NCBI RefSeq assembly: GCF_037479095.1
Contig: NZ_JBBGZW010000002.1
Span: 620,001-684,000 of the forward strand
Reading direction: 5' to 3'
DNA: 64,000 nucleotides
DNA from: Pantoea nemavictus
Lineage (GTDB): Bacteria > Pseudomonadota > Gammaproteobacteria > Enterobacterales > Enterobacteriaceae
Shown: piece after piece, positions 51,785 to 61,476 of the stretch
How the letters are laid out: the number at the start of each line of letters is the position of its first letter
Position numbering within the stretch: the first letter of the stretch is position 1
Made by a program: the position numbers and the translations under genes
Notes under the pieces: generated by a model
What the model was told of the DNA's origin: nothing
Databases searched by the model: none
What the model saw: the letters and a program-made list of their open reading frames with translations, nothing else

Positions 51785-52995
51785 TGCCGGTCGATCTCTC
51801 CGCTATTCTTCCCGTTGCTAAACGGAAGAAATCCCCTTCACTTAAACGCTGGTCAGTGGCTTTACTGATTTTGCTTCTGTGTGGGGGATTTATCACCCTG
51901 AAACTATGGCCTTCAGATCAGGCAACGAACGGTGCGCTTTTCTGGCACTGCGTGATAAGTGCGCCGCTCTTATTATGGTTAATTGTTTTTAGCCTTCGCT
52001 GGCTGATATGGCTGGTTTCCGAGTGGCTGGCTGATGGCTGGGATAGCGAGAGGGAAGCGGATATGGCTGCGGAGATTTACCGGGGCCAACGTTTTTTCTC
52101 ACTTGAGGCGACTAGTATACGATTACCGCACGTTGTCGGATCTGAGGCGCTCACAGAGCAATTTCTGCTGCCAAAAGCGGTTGTTTTGCCTGTTGTTATA
52201 GATGAAAGTACGCGTGCCGTAAGTCATCAGGCCAGTTTTAATAACACCGGGCAGCCTTTTCTGGACCGGATTATGATGCTTTTCATATCTCTATTAGATG
52301 GATCCAAACTCAATACACAATTAACGAAACGTAATGTGGCAGATAAATTACCCGCCATCATTCAGATTGATACCGATTCAACCCTGTCAGAGGAAGAGTT
52401 GTTGACGGTAAAAAATAAGATTGAGATATTATATCCCATTTTATCACCTTTGAATGTTGAACCTCGCCTCTCACTGGATGAGATCGATAATCTACTTGAT
52501 TCGCAGCCAGCGATGGATGAATTATTAATTATCTCTGTCAGGTTATTACAGGCTCCTCAGGATGGAGATGCAGAAGCTGGCGTAGCATTGCTATTAGGTA
52601 GTAAAAAAGATGATCAGCCTCCGGCAGGATGTGCCTGCCTTCACAGGCCCGAGCTTACGAAAAATATCGCGGCATTGGATCAATCAATTGAGCAGTCACT
52701 GCAGTGGGGAGACACCTGCCGTGAAGGCATAACACATTTGTGGCTGGCGGGATTTGGTATTGACAATAAGGCACAAAACTTCCTGGCAAATCACAACCTC
52801 AAATTCCCGCATATCAATGCTGAAGGTACATTTACTGATGTAGATATGAAAAGCGGCTTCACGGGGCAAGTTTCTCCCTGGTTAGCCATCGCCCTGGCGG
52901 CAGGCAACACGGCCGAAAAGTCTTCTCCTCAGCTGGTGATGAGTATGCCCGACACGGGCAACCGGCCCTGGTGGTTAGTTGTTCACCCTGCCTGA
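51784..52995 (+). CDS. T6SS-associated membrane protein of unknown function
   Basis: I do not recognise this 403-residue protein. It has a basic N-terminus (LPVAKRKKSPSLKRW), two helices at about 22-42 and 52-76, and then a soluble region of about 320 residues, with an IVINxxx-free alpha/beta appearance and the phrases LPAIIQIDTDSTLSEEELLTVKNKIE and PWWLVVHPA. Starting in a TAATG overlap with the PAAR gene, it is translationally coupled to it and lies 89 bases before tssM. Similar genes sit before tssM in some enterobacterial T6SS loci. It might be an accessory to tip loading, an effector or an immunity protein; the sequence does not decide. Confidence 0.6.
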   Translation: MPVDLSAILPVAKRKKSPSLKRWSVALLILLLCGGFITLKLWPSDQATNGALFWHCVISAPLLLWLIVFSLRWLIWLVSEWLADGWDSEREADMAAEIYRGQRFFSLEATSIRLPHVVGSEALTEQFLLPKAVVLPVVIDESTRAVSHQASFNNTGQPFLDRIMMLFISLLDGSKLNTQLTKRNVADKLPAIIQIDTDSTLSEEELLTVKNKIEILYPILSPLNVEPRLSLDEIDNLLDSQPAMDELLIISVRLLQAPQDGDAEAGVALLLGSKKDDQPPAGCACLHRPELTKNIAALDQSIEQSLQWGDTCREGITHLWLAGFGIDNKAQNFLANHNLKFPHINAEGTFTDVDMKSGFTGQVSPWLAIALAAGNTAEKSSPQLVMSMPDTGNRPWWLVVHPA

Positions 52996-53084
52996 ATTCT
53001 GATGTTAAGCAGAATTTATAACCAATCAATTTAAACGTTATTGCTTGCGAGAATGCGGCAGCTCTTATATTCAGGGAGGATAAT

Positions 53085-56000
53085 GTGAAGCACATTACCA
53101 AGGGAATAAAGAATTCAAATTTCCAGCTGTGGTTAATATTGTTTGTATTGCTGTGTATTGGTGTAGCACTTTGCTTCATCATTAAAAATGACCCAACGCA
53201 ATTGGGAATATCTCAGGATTCGCTCTGGCAGGAGCGACTATTCATTACCGCCCTGATGTGTACTGGCGGTTTGCTGCTATTTATTATCCTGTTGTTTATT
53301 ACCACGCGAATTTTTGGTGCTCAGTCTTATCGGAAGATCAAAAACTATTCGAATGGGGATGATGCCAGCATTGCTGACACCGCCATAAAATCAGAATCGC
53401 CTCACATCACTGGCATCAGGCAACTCAAAAAGCACCTCCGCTCCCGCTACCGTCTTTTCTGGCGCTATAAAGTCCGCCTGCTGCTGGTTGTCGGTGATGA
53501 TGCTGCCCGCGCTGCCCTGCTACCCGGCTTGCAGGAACAACAGTGGCTTGAAGGCTCGCGGACTGTGCTGATAGATGGTGGCAGTCTGAATGAGGAGCCT
53601 GATGCCGATAAATTCGCGGTGCTGCGTAAACTTCGCCGTGGCCGCCCGCTGGATGGCATCATTTACGTGCTTGAAAGCGGGCAGGAACTCACGCCGAAGC
53701 AAAGCGATCACGATCTGCGAGCACTTGAAGCGATTGGTGCATTACTGCGCTGGCAGCCGCCGGTGTGGTTGTGGCAGCTGTGTAGCAGCGACTGGTCGCA
53801 GACTGGAAGAACTGAACAGGCAATCGGGGCGACATTTCCACCGCGCGCGCAACCACAGGATATTAGTAGCCAGCTCAACGGTCTGCTGCTGCCGCTGCGT
53901 GAGCTGGGCATTACGCAGATTGCGAAGAACCCGTCCTGTGATTTTGCACTGCGTCTCGGAAATCGATTGGAGCTGGGCGGTAACAAGCGTTGGCAAACCC
54001 TGCTGACGCCATGGCTGCACGCTGCACAGCAACGCATTTTTCTGCGAGGCCTGATGTTCAGCCTGCCGGAAAGCAACATGGCAACAGCAGCATCCGGAAA
54101 TGCGCTGCACCGTCATGCCCTGACGCTTCCGGCCAGCTGGCAGGGAATTGTGAATGACTGTACCTATTTGCGCGGCCGTCGCGTCGGCATGCCTTGGCAG
54201 CAAATGCTGGCCTGGTCGCTGATGAGCCTGATGCTGCTCGGCGGCGCGGGCATGCTGGCCTCCTCATTGTTCAACCGTCATGAGGTTGTCAGTGCGGCGG
54301 AGAAAGCACAGGTACTGGTGAATTCAACGAAGGTTGATGATGCGCAGCTGATTGCGCTGCATGGCCTGCGTAACGATCTCGGGCAGCAGCAGAACTGGCT
54401 GCAGCACGGTGCGCTCTGGTATCAGCGCTTCGGCATTAACCATACGCAGCAGCTGCATGATGCGCTGCTGCCGTGGTACGGCGTCGCGGCGCAGCGGCTG
54501 ATCCACGAACCGGCGCGCATCGCGCTGGAAGATAAGCTGACTTATCTGGCCGGCCTGCCTGCCGCCAGCCCGCAGCGCGCCACGCTGGCGCAGCCGGGTT
54601 ATAAGCAGTTAAAGGCCTGGCTGATGATGGCGCGCCCGGAGCGCGCTGAACCGGCGTTTTATGCTCAGACCATGGCGACCGTTCAGCCGGAATATCCCGG
54701 CATTTCAACATCGCTGTGGCAGACGCTGGCACCGGATTTATGGGCATTCTATGCCGCGTCGTTGCCGTCGCAGCCGGGCTGGCGCATCAAGCCCGATGCG
54801 TCGCTGCTGAGTCAGGCGCGTCAGGTACTGCTGCTGCAGACCGGCCAGCGCAACGCCGAGATGACGCTGTATCAGAACGTCCTGCGCGACGTGCGTCGCA
54901 ACTATACCGATCTGACGCTGGAAGATATGACGCCGGGCACCGATATGCGCCGGCTGTTCAGCAGCGACGACAAAGTGCCCGGCGTATTTACGCGCCAGGC
55001 GTGGGAAGGCGGCGTGCGCCAGGAGATTGAGAAAGCGGCCAACACCCGGCGCGATGAAATCGACTGGGTGCTCAGTGACACCCGCAGCGCCGTGCCGCAG
55101 GAAATTTCCCCGGAAGCACTGAAGGCCCGGTTAACCCAACGCTATTTCAGTGACTTTGCCGCCAGCTGGCTCAACTTCCTCAACGGTATCCGGCTCAATC
55201 CGGCGCAGAACATTGCCGACGTCACGGACCAGCTGACGCTGATGAGCGACGTGCGTCAGTCGCCGCTGATTGCGCTGATGAACACGCTGGCGTGGCAGGG
55301 TCAGACCGGTCAGCAGCGCGAGGCGCTGTCCGACACGCTGATCAATTCGGCCAGAGACCTGATCGGCCAGAAAGACAAGCCGGTTATCAGCCAGAAGGCT
55401 ACCGGACCTGAAGGTCCTCTGGATATGACCTTCGGCCCGCTGCTGGCGCTGACCGGCAAAAACAGCGGTTCGCAGCTGATGGCCGCCGACAGCAGCCTGA
55501 CGCTGCAGACCTTTTTAACCCGCATCACGCGCGTGCGCCTGCGTCTGCAGCAGGTTGCCGCTGCACCGGATCCACAGGAGATGCTGCAAACCCTGGCGCA
55601 GACGGTGTTCCAGGGTAAAAGCGTCGATCTCACCGACACCCAGCAGTACGGCAGCCTGATGGCGGCGAGCCTCGGCGAAGAGTGGAGCGGATTCGGGCAG
55701 ACGATGTTCGTGCAGCCGCTGACGCAGGCGTGGGAAACCATCCTGCAGCCATCGGCGGTGAGCCTGAATGCGCAGTGGCAGCGCTCCATCGTGGAAAACT
55801 GGCGCACTGCGTTTGACGGGCGCTATCCGTTTGCCGCCGGGCAAAGCGACGCATCACTGCCGATGCTGGCGGAGTTTATCCGCCGCGACGCCGGGCGCAT
55901 CGACAGCTTCCTCAGCAGCCGTCTCGGTGGCGTGTTGCAAAAAGAGGGCAGCAGCTGGGTACCGGATGCGGCGCACAGCCAGGGATTGACCTTCAATCCT

Positions 56001-56543
56001 GCTTTCCTCAAGGCGGTAAATCAGCTGCGCGAGCTGTCTGATATCCTGTTTACCGACGGCACGCAGGGCATCAGCTTTGAATTGCAGGGCCGCGCTGCGC
56101 CAGACGTGGTGGAAACCCAGCTGATGCTCGACGGTCAGCTGCTGCGTTATTTCAATCAGATGGCGACGTGGCAGGCGATGCGCTGGCCGGGTGACAGCCT
56201 GAAACCGGGCACGCTGCTGACCTGGACCGGCGTGAAAAGCAGCGCACAGATATACGGCGATTATCCCGGCACCTGGGGCTTTATCCGCTGGCTGGAACAG
56301 GGTAAACGTGAGCGCCTCGATCGCAGTCGCTGGTTGCTGAGTTTCACCACGCCGGATAAACGCACCCTGACGTGGGTGCTGCGTACGCAGATGCGCGACG
56401 GCCCGCTGGCGCTGCTGCGCCTGCGCGGGTTTACGCTGCCGACGGAAATATTCAGCGTGGATGCGGCGAGTGCTTCAGAAGCGATGGCCCCGCGCGACGC
56501 CGTTACGGATGACGTTACTACCGACATGGATGGAGCAGAATAA
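53085..56543 (+). CDS. tssM: T6SS membrane complex protein TssM (IcmF), degenerate Walker A
   Basis: The 1152-residue protein has helices at about 14-33 and 53-73, a cytoplasmic domain, a third helix near 378-400 and a large periplasmic domain ending in the IcmF C-terminal fold (PGTWGFIRWLEQGKRERLD, LTWVLRTQ). Where many TssM proteins have a P-loop, this one reads VVGDDAARAALL (residues 136-146), so the lysine and serine/threonine are missing. TssM links TssL to TssJ across the envelope. The start is GTG at 53085, chosen because GGAGGA lies six bases upstream; the ATG two bases earlier leads straight to a stop. The first 270 bases are A+T-rich compared with the rest. Confidence 0.94.
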   Translation: MKHITKGIKNSNFQLWLILFVLLCIGVALCFIIKNDPTQLGISQDSLWQERLFITALMCTGGLLLFIILLFITTRIFGAQSYRKIKNYSNGDDASIADTAIKSESPHITGIRQLKKHLRSRYRLFWRYKVRLLLVVGDDAARAALLPGLQEQQWLEGSRTVLIDGGSLNEEPDADKFAVLRKLRRGRPLDGIIYVLESGQELTPKQSDHDLRALEAIGALLRWQPPVWLWQLCSSDWSQTGRTEQAIGATFPPRAQPQDISSQLNGLLLPLRELGITQIAKNPSCDFALRLGNRLELGGNKRWQTLLTPWLHAAQQRIFLRGLMFSLPESNMATAASGNALHRHALTLPASWQGIVNDCTYLRGRRVGMPWQQMLAWSLMSLMLLGGAGMLASSLFNRHEVVSAAEKAQVLVNSTKVDDAQLIALHGLRNDLGQQQNWLQHGALWYQRFGINHTQQLHDALLPWYGVAAQRLIHEPARIALEDKLTYLAGLPAASPQRATLAQPGYKQLKAWLMMARPERAEPAFYAQTMATVQPEYPGISTSLWQTLAPDLWAFYAASLPSQPGWRIKPDASLLSQARQVLLLQTGQRNAEMTLYQNVLRDVRRNYTDLTLEDMTPGTDMRRLFSSDDKVPGVFTRQAWEGGVRQEIEKAANTRRDEIDWVLSDTRSAVPQEISPEALKARLTQRYFSDFAASWLNFLNGIRLNPAQNIADVTDQLTLMSDVRQSPLIALMNTLAWQGQTGQQREALSDTLINSARDLIGQKDKPVISQKATGPEGPLDMTFGPLLALTGKNSGSQLMAADSSLTLQTFLTRITRVRLRLQQVAAAPDPQEMLQTLAQTVFQGKSVDLTDTQQYGSLMAASLGEEWSGFGQTMFVQPLTQAWETILQPSAVSLNAQWQRSIVENWRTAFDGRYPFAAGQSDASLPMLAEFIRRDAGRIDSFLSSRLGGVLQKEGSSWVPDAAHSQGLTFNPAFLKAVNQLRELSDILFTDGTQGISFELQGRAAPDVVETQLMLDGQLLRYFNQMATWQAMRWPGDSLKPGTLLTWTGVKSSAQIYGDYPGTWGFIRWLEQGKRERLDRSRWLLSFTTPDKRTLTWVLRTQMRDGPLALLRLRGFTLPTEIFSVDAASASEAMAPRDAVTDDVTTDMDGAE

Positions 56544-58114
56544 TGAGCGCAATGATCGAACTGGTGCACGCCTGCGGCGTGGATGAGTCCACGCTGAGAA
56601 CCGATGCACAACAGCGCCGCAGCGACTGGGCGCGCTGGCTGGAACCGATCAGTCAAGCGTTGCCCGCCGGAGACGATCCGGCTTATGACGATCAGTTTAT
56701 GCAGATCCGTGAAGAGGTGAATAAGCTTTCCGGCTTTGATACCGAGACCATCGCCCGCCTGTCGGAATCGCTGCTGACAACCGTGAGCAAGGACATCCGG
56801 GTGATTACCTTTTACGCGTGGGCGCGCCTGCATCAGGACGGCGAGCAGGGGCTGGCGGAAGGACTGGAACTGCTGGCAGCCGCGCTACACCAGTATGGTG
56901 ACCAGCTTCATCCGCAGCGCAGCCGCAGTCGCCAGGGCGCGCTGGCCTGGCTCGGCAGCGCCAGAATGCTCGACAGCCTGACGCTGTGGCCCGAAGCCGA
57001 TATCGTGCGGGTTTGTCGTATCAACGGCGCGCTGCTGCTGATTGAAGATGCGCTCAGCGAAGACGAGCGTAACGGACTTCAGCCGCTGTTGCGTGCGCTG
57101 GAGCTGCGGCTGGCGCAGAACGGCGGAGCCAGCGCCATGGTGCCGCTTAACAGCCCGGCGTATGCGGACGTGGATGATTCAGCCCTTGCCGCACTCGCGC
57201 CGGTCAACTCCGGCGAAACGCTGAAGGCGCAGGCAAAAGTGCTGGCAAACTACCTGCGCGAGCAGCCCGGCGGCTGGCTTTCGGCACATCATCTGATGAA
57301 AAGCGTGCGCTGGGATACCATCCTCAATCTTCCCGCGCTCGGACCCGGCGGCAATACGCGTTTGCCACCGCCGAAACCCGATCATCGTGCGCACCTCAAG
57401 CGCCTGTATCTGCAGCAAAGCTGGACGGAAATGCTGGAACTGACGGACTCGCTTTTTGCGCAGGCCATCAATCACGTGTGGTTCGATCTGCAGTGGTACG
57501 CCTGTGAAGCGCTGAATCGTCAGGAAAAGGGCGCGGCGCTGGCGAACATTGTGCAGCAGGATTTGCATGGGCTTCTATCAAGGCTGCCGGGACTGGAAAC
57601 GCTCTGCTATTCAGACGGCACGCCGTTTGCCGATGAGGTGACCCGCAGCTGGATCGCGCAGAAAGTGATGGGCGATGTGCGATTAACAGAGAGCGACGCG
57701 CCGTTTGCCGGGCCAGGCAACGACATTCTGTCGCTGGAAAGTGAAGCGGTGGAAAAAGCGGAAGCGGAAAGCGTCGAGGCCGCACTCGCCTGGCTGCAAA
57801 TGCGTCCGGGCACCAGCAATACGAAAGATCAGTGGCTGCTGCGCCTGCTTATGGCGCGAGTATGCGAGCAGTTTGGGAAGAGCGAAATGGCACTGCATCT
57901 GCTGGATGAACTTAACCAGCAGGCAGGTGCACTGACGCTTACACAGTGGGAACCGACGTTACTGTTCGAAGTGCGCGCCCGACGGCTGAAGCTGCTGCGT
58001 GCCCGGGCTGCGCGCAGTGAAAGTGAACGCTCGCGCATTCAGCCGGAAATGGACGCGCTGTTGTCCGGCCTTATCACGCTTGACCCGGTCAGGGCCGCCA
58101 TCCTCTGCAGCTGA
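56543..58114 (+). CDS. tssA: T6SS assembly protein TssA (ImpA N-terminal domain)
   Basis: The 523-residue protein has the ImpA_N domain (about 25-140: WLEPISQALPAGDDPAYDDQFMQIREEV, VITFYAWARLHQDGEQGLAEGLELL) and a C-terminal VasL-like helical region with PDHRAHLKRLYLQQSWTEMLELTDSLFAQ. TssA proteins organise the baseplate and sheath polymerisation. It overlaps the tssM stop in TAATG. The 62-base gap to tssF is the largest within this half of the operon. Confidence 0.92.
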   Translation: MSAMIELVHACGVDESTLRTDAQQRRSDWARWLEPISQALPAGDDPAYDDQFMQIREEVNKLSGFDTETIARLSESLLTTVSKDIRVITFYAWARLHQDGEQGLAEGLELLAAALHQYGDQLHPQRSRSRQGALAWLGSARMLDSLTLWPEADIVRVCRINGALLLIEDALSEDERNGLQPLLRALELRLAQNGGASAMVPLNSPAYADVDDSALAALAPVNSGETLKAQAKVLANYLREQPGGWLSAHHLMKSVRWDTILNLPALGPGGNTRLPPPKPDHRAHLKRLYLQQSWTEMLELTDSLFAQAINHVWFDLQWYACEALNRQEKGAALANIVQQDLHGLLSRLPGLETLCYSDGTPFADEVTRSWIAQKVMGDVRLTESDAPFAGPGNDILSLESEAVEKAEAESVEAALAWLQMRPGTSNTKDQWLLRLLMARVCEQFGKSEMALHLLDELNQQAGALTLTQWEPTLLFEVRARRLKLLRARAARSESERSRIQPEMDALLSGLITLDPVRAAILCS

Positions 58115-58176
58115 CATCCGCCTTTCAACTTTCTGTCGCCTGATTCTCACCGGCGGCACATCACTTAGTGAATACC

Positions 58177-59931
58177 ATGGACGACTTAACCCTGCGTTAT
58201 TACGACGCTGAAATGCGCTACCTGCAGGAAGCGGGCGAAGAGTTCGCTCGCGCACACCCTGAACAGGCGGCGATGCTCAATCTCGACAAAGCCGGCGCCC
58301 GCGACCCTTACGTTGAACGACTGTTCGAAGGCTTTGCCTTTATGGTCGGCCGGCTGCGGGAAAAGCTCGATGATGACCTGCCGGAACTGACCGAAGGTCT
58401 GGTGAGCCTGTTGTGGCCACACTACTTGCGCACCATTCCGTCGATGTCGGTGGTGGAGTTCACGCCCGACTGGCGTGAAATGAAGGAGCCGATGCGGCTG
58501 GCGCGCGGTTTTGAGGTGATTTCGCGTCCGGTGGGTGAGAAAGGTACGCGCTGTCGCTACACCACCACCCGCGACGTAACGGTTTTGCCGCTGGCGCTGG
58601 AATCGACGGTGCTGTCAACCGATGCCACCGGACGCTCAGTGATCCGCCTGCGCTTTAACGGTAGCGCGCTGGCCGACTGGAGCCGCATTGATGTCAGCCA
58701 CATTCCGCTCTATCTCAACGCGGATGCGCCACTGGCCTGCGCGCTGCACGAAGCATTAACGCTCAACGTCGCCAGCATGGCACTGCGTCTGCCTGGCGAA
58801 CCCGACAGCCGCCGCTTTGACGGGCACTTCAGCGCGCAGGGCTTCAGCGAGGAAGATCGGCTGTGGCCGGGCGATGAGGGCAGCTTTAGCGGCTATCAGC
58901 TGCTGCTGGAATACTTCACCTTCCGCGAGAAGTTTATGGCGGTGAATCTGCGCGGACTGGAGCAGGTGGCGCTGCCTGCCTCTCTGCCGTGGTTTGAACT
59001 CGATGTGGTGCTGGCCCAGCGCTGGGAGCATGATTTCCAGTTCAGCGAAAAGCATCTGCGCCTCAACGCCGTGCCGGTGATTAATCTTTTCGCGATGGAA
59101 TCTGATCCGCTGATGATCAACGGATTACAGACCGAATATATGCTGCGCCCGATGCGCGTTCAGGACGGACACACCGAAATTTACTCGGTGGATTCAGTGA
59201 TTTCCTCGAAAGGTCTGCCGTACGTACCGTTCAGCAGCTTCCGCCATAAAGGCGGCATGCTGCGTCACGAAGCGCCGGAACATTACTATCACACGCGCGT
59301 GCGGCGCGGCCCGTCCGGGCTGCATGAAACCTGGATGATCCTCGGCGGCGAAGCCTTTGATAATCACAGCCAGCCGGAAAACGAAAGCCTGTCGGTGAGC
59401 GTCACCGGCACCAACGGCCAGCTGCCGCGACGCGCGTTGCAGAGCACGTTGCTGGATACCGCCGTCAGCAGTACCGACGTGGCGATGCAGGTGCGCAACC
59501 TGTGTGCGCCAACGCTGCCGTGTTATCCGCCCAATCGCGACCGTTTTCACTGGCGCGTGCTAAGCCATCTCGGCTCAAGTTTTCTGTGGATGATGGATAA
59601 CGCCGAAGTGCTGCGCGGCACGCTGGCGCTGTATGACTGGACGAACAGCGAAATGAATCGCCGTCGTCTGGAAGCGATACTGCACGTTTGCCATAAAGAG
59701 ACCGAACGCTTTGAGCAGGGCTATTTGCTGCGCGGCGTGCAGATTGAAATCACCCTCGACAGCAGCGGCTTTGCCGGCAGCGGCGATATCTGCCTGTTTG
59801 GCGAAATGCTCAGCCGCTTCTTCGCGTTGTATACCGATATCCACCTGTTTAACCGTCTGATTTTAATCCTGCAGCCAACCGGAGAGCGCCTCGAATGGGA
59901 AGAGAAGCACAATCGCCGCATTTCCGGCTGA
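58177..59931 (+). CDS. tssF: T6SS baseplate protein TssF
   Basis: The 584-residue protein starts DDLTLRYYDAEMRYLQEAGEEFARAHPEQAAMLNLDKAGARDPYVERLFEGFAFMVGRLREKLDDDLPELTEGLVSLLWPHYLRTIPSM, the classical VasA/TssF opening. It ends FGEMLSRFFALYTDIHLFNRLILIL. TssF pairs with TssG around TssE to build each baseplate wedge. The ATG at 58177 matches the family start; a GTG nine bases earlier is possible, and neither has a strong ribosome site. tssG begins inside its last 37 bases. Confidence 0.95.
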   Translation: MDDLTLRYYDAEMRYLQEAGEEFARAHPEQAAMLNLDKAGARDPYVERLFEGFAFMVGRLREKLDDDLPELTEGLVSLLWPHYLRTIPSMSVVEFTPDWREMKEPMRLARGFEVISRPVGEKGTRCRYTTTRDVTVLPLALESTVLSTDATGRSVIRLRFNGSALADWSRIDVSHIPLYLNADAPLACALHEALTLNVASMALRLPGEPDSRRFDGHFSAQGFSEEDRLWPGDEGSFSGYQLLLEYFTFREKFMAVNLRGLEQVALPASLPWFELDVVLAQRWEHDFQFSEKHLRLNAVPVINLFAMESDPLMINGLQTEYMLRPMRVQDGHTEIYSVDSVISSKGLPYVPFSSFRHKGGMLRHEAPEHYYHTRVRRGPSGLHETWMILGGEAFDNHSQPENESLSVSVTGTNGQLPRRALQSTLLDTAVSSTDVAMQVRNLCAPTLPCYPPNRDRFHWRVLSHLGSSFLWMMDNAEVLRGTLALYDWTNSEMNRRRLEAILHVCHKETERFEQGYLLRGVQIEITLDSSGFAGSGDICLFGEMLSRFFALYTDIHLFNRLILILQPTGERLEWEEKHNRRISG

Positions 59932-60962
59932 CACCACGGCTGGAGCAGGAGCTGACGCGGCTGAACTTTTACCGCTTCTGTCAGCTGATAGAGCATCAAC
60001 ACAAAGATAAGCCGCCGCTGGGCAGCACTAACAAACCGGAAAACGACGCGGTGCGGCTGCTGCCGCATCCCGGCATGGGTTTTCCGGCTGGCGAGCTGAA
60101 AGCGGTTGAATACCCTGAAACCGATGCCGCCGCGCCGCCGGTGGTACGCACCACGTTTTTGGGTTTATACGGCGTGGATTCGCCGCTGCCCGGCAGCTAT
60201 ATCGATGACATCACCCAGCGCGATGAAGGGCATGAAGCGCTGCAGGGTTTTCTCGATATTTTCAATCATCGCATCCTGACGCAGTTTTATCGCATCTGGC
60301 GCAAATACTCGTATCCGGCAACTTTTGAAGCGGGCGGCAGCGATAAGACCTCGCAGTCGCTGCTCGGGCTGGTGGGGCTGGGTATTCCGGGCACCGGCAG
60401 GCATATCGCCACGCCGGTTTCGCGCTTTCTGGCGCTACTCGGCGTCATGCGCCAGCCGGGCAGAACGGAAGAGGGCATTCGCGCGCTGGTGCGTTTACTG
60501 GCGCCTGGCACCTCGGTTCGCGTGCAGCCGCACTGTCTGCGCCCGGTGCCGGTAAGCCATCCGCTGGAATGCGAGTTCGTACTCGACGGCAATGCGCCGC
60601 TCGGCGATGAAGCGATGGATGCTAACAGCCAGCTACTGATTGAACTGCAGACCGCCTGCCCGGATGAGGCTCATCGCTGGCTGCCGGATGGCCAGCTGTA
60701 TCAGGACTTTCTGGTGATGCTGCGCGTCTATCTTGGCTGGCGCTATCGCGCGCGCATCCGGCTGTGTCTTGATACCCAACTGCTGGCCCCGCCGGAACTG
60801 GGCGATGCGCCGTTCTGGCTCGGCATGACCGGCGTGCTCGGCGCGGACCACGGGTGCAGCGATATCCCCCAAACCTTTACCACTGAACTGGGCTGCTATG
60901 CAGGCATGAGCCCGGTCAAACCCTGCGAGGAGCAGCGACGTGTCAGTTACCACTTTGATTAA
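59895..60962 (+). CDS. tssG: T6SS baseplate protein TssG
   Basis: The 355-residue protein shows the TssG pattern: LNFYRFCQLIEHQ near the start, FLGLYGVDSPLPGSYIDDITQRDEGHEALQGFLDIFNHRILTQFYRIWRKYSYPATFE, and the C-terminal GAxxWxG-like segments. It joins TssF in the wedge. Its ATG lies within the end of tssF (37-base overlap), with GGAGAG about eight bases upstream, and its end overlaps tssJ by 23 bases. Confidence 0.94.
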   Translation: MGREAQSPHFRLTPRLEQELTRLNFYRFCQLIEHQHKDKPPLGSTNKPENDAVRLLPHPGMGFPAGELKAVEYPETDAAAPPVVRTTFLGLYGVDSPLPGSYIDDITQRDEGHEALQGFLDIFNHRILTQFYRIWRKYSYPATFEAGGSDKTSQSLLGLVGLGIPGTGRHIATPVSRFLALLGVMRQPGRTEEGIRALVRLLAPGTSVRVQPHCLRPVPVSHPLECEFVLDGNAPLGDEAMDANSQLLIELQTACPDEAHRWLPDGQLYQDFLVMLRVYLGWRYRARIRLCLDTQLLAPPELGDAPFWLGMTGVLGADHGCSDIPQTFTTELGCYAGMSPVKPCEEQRRVSYHFD

Positions 60963-61476
60963 CATTATGATGTGCAGCGCACTGTTACTGCTTGGCGGCT
61001 GCGGTTTGCAGCAGAAAGTCACTGAGGGATCCGTCGCGGCGTTTGACGCGATTTTCTACAAGCAGATTAAAACCCTGCACCTTGATTTCAGCGCGCGTGA
61101 AAGCCTCAACAGCGACAGCCGCGAGCATAATCCGCTGTCGCAGCCGGTGATGGTGCGCGTGTTCCAGCTCAGCGAGCGTAAGGCGTTCGACGGCGCGGTA
61201 TATCAGCAACTGACCGGCGATGCAGCGAACGTGCTCAAGTCAGAACTCCTCGCCGATCGTGACGTGGTGCTGACGCCGGGCGGCGACGTGTCGCTGAATA
61301 TGCCGATGGAAAAAGAAGCAAAATTTGTCGCGGTAGTCGCACTGTTCCAGCAGCCGGATATGACGAAAAACAGCTGGCGGCTGGTGCTGGAGCGCAACGA
61401 TTTGGATCCGGATAAAGCACGCGTGATTGAGTTAAGCAGCAACAGCCTGCGCCTGATCAGCGAGGCAAAACCATGA
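60940..61476 (+). CDS. tssJ: T6SS outer membrane lipoprotein TssJ
   Basis: The 178-residue protein starts with a lipoprotein signal peptide ending in the lipobox LLGGC (Cys about residue 21), then SARESLNSDSREHNPLSQPVMVRVFQLSERKAFDGAVYQQL, the TssJ strand pattern. It anchors TssM to the outer membrane. The start is GTG at 60940, with GAGGAG about seven bases upstream and inside the end of tssG. An ATG further in would lose part of the signal peptide. Confidence 0.93.
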   Translation: MSVTTLINIMMCSALLLLGGCGLQQKVTEGSVAAFDAIFYKQIKTLHLDFSARESLNSDSREHNPLSQPVMVRVFQLSERKAFDGAVYQQLTGDAANVLKSELLADRDVVLTPGGDVSLNMPMEKEAKFVAVVALFQQPDMTKNSWRLVLERNDLDPDKARVIELSSNSLRLISEAKP

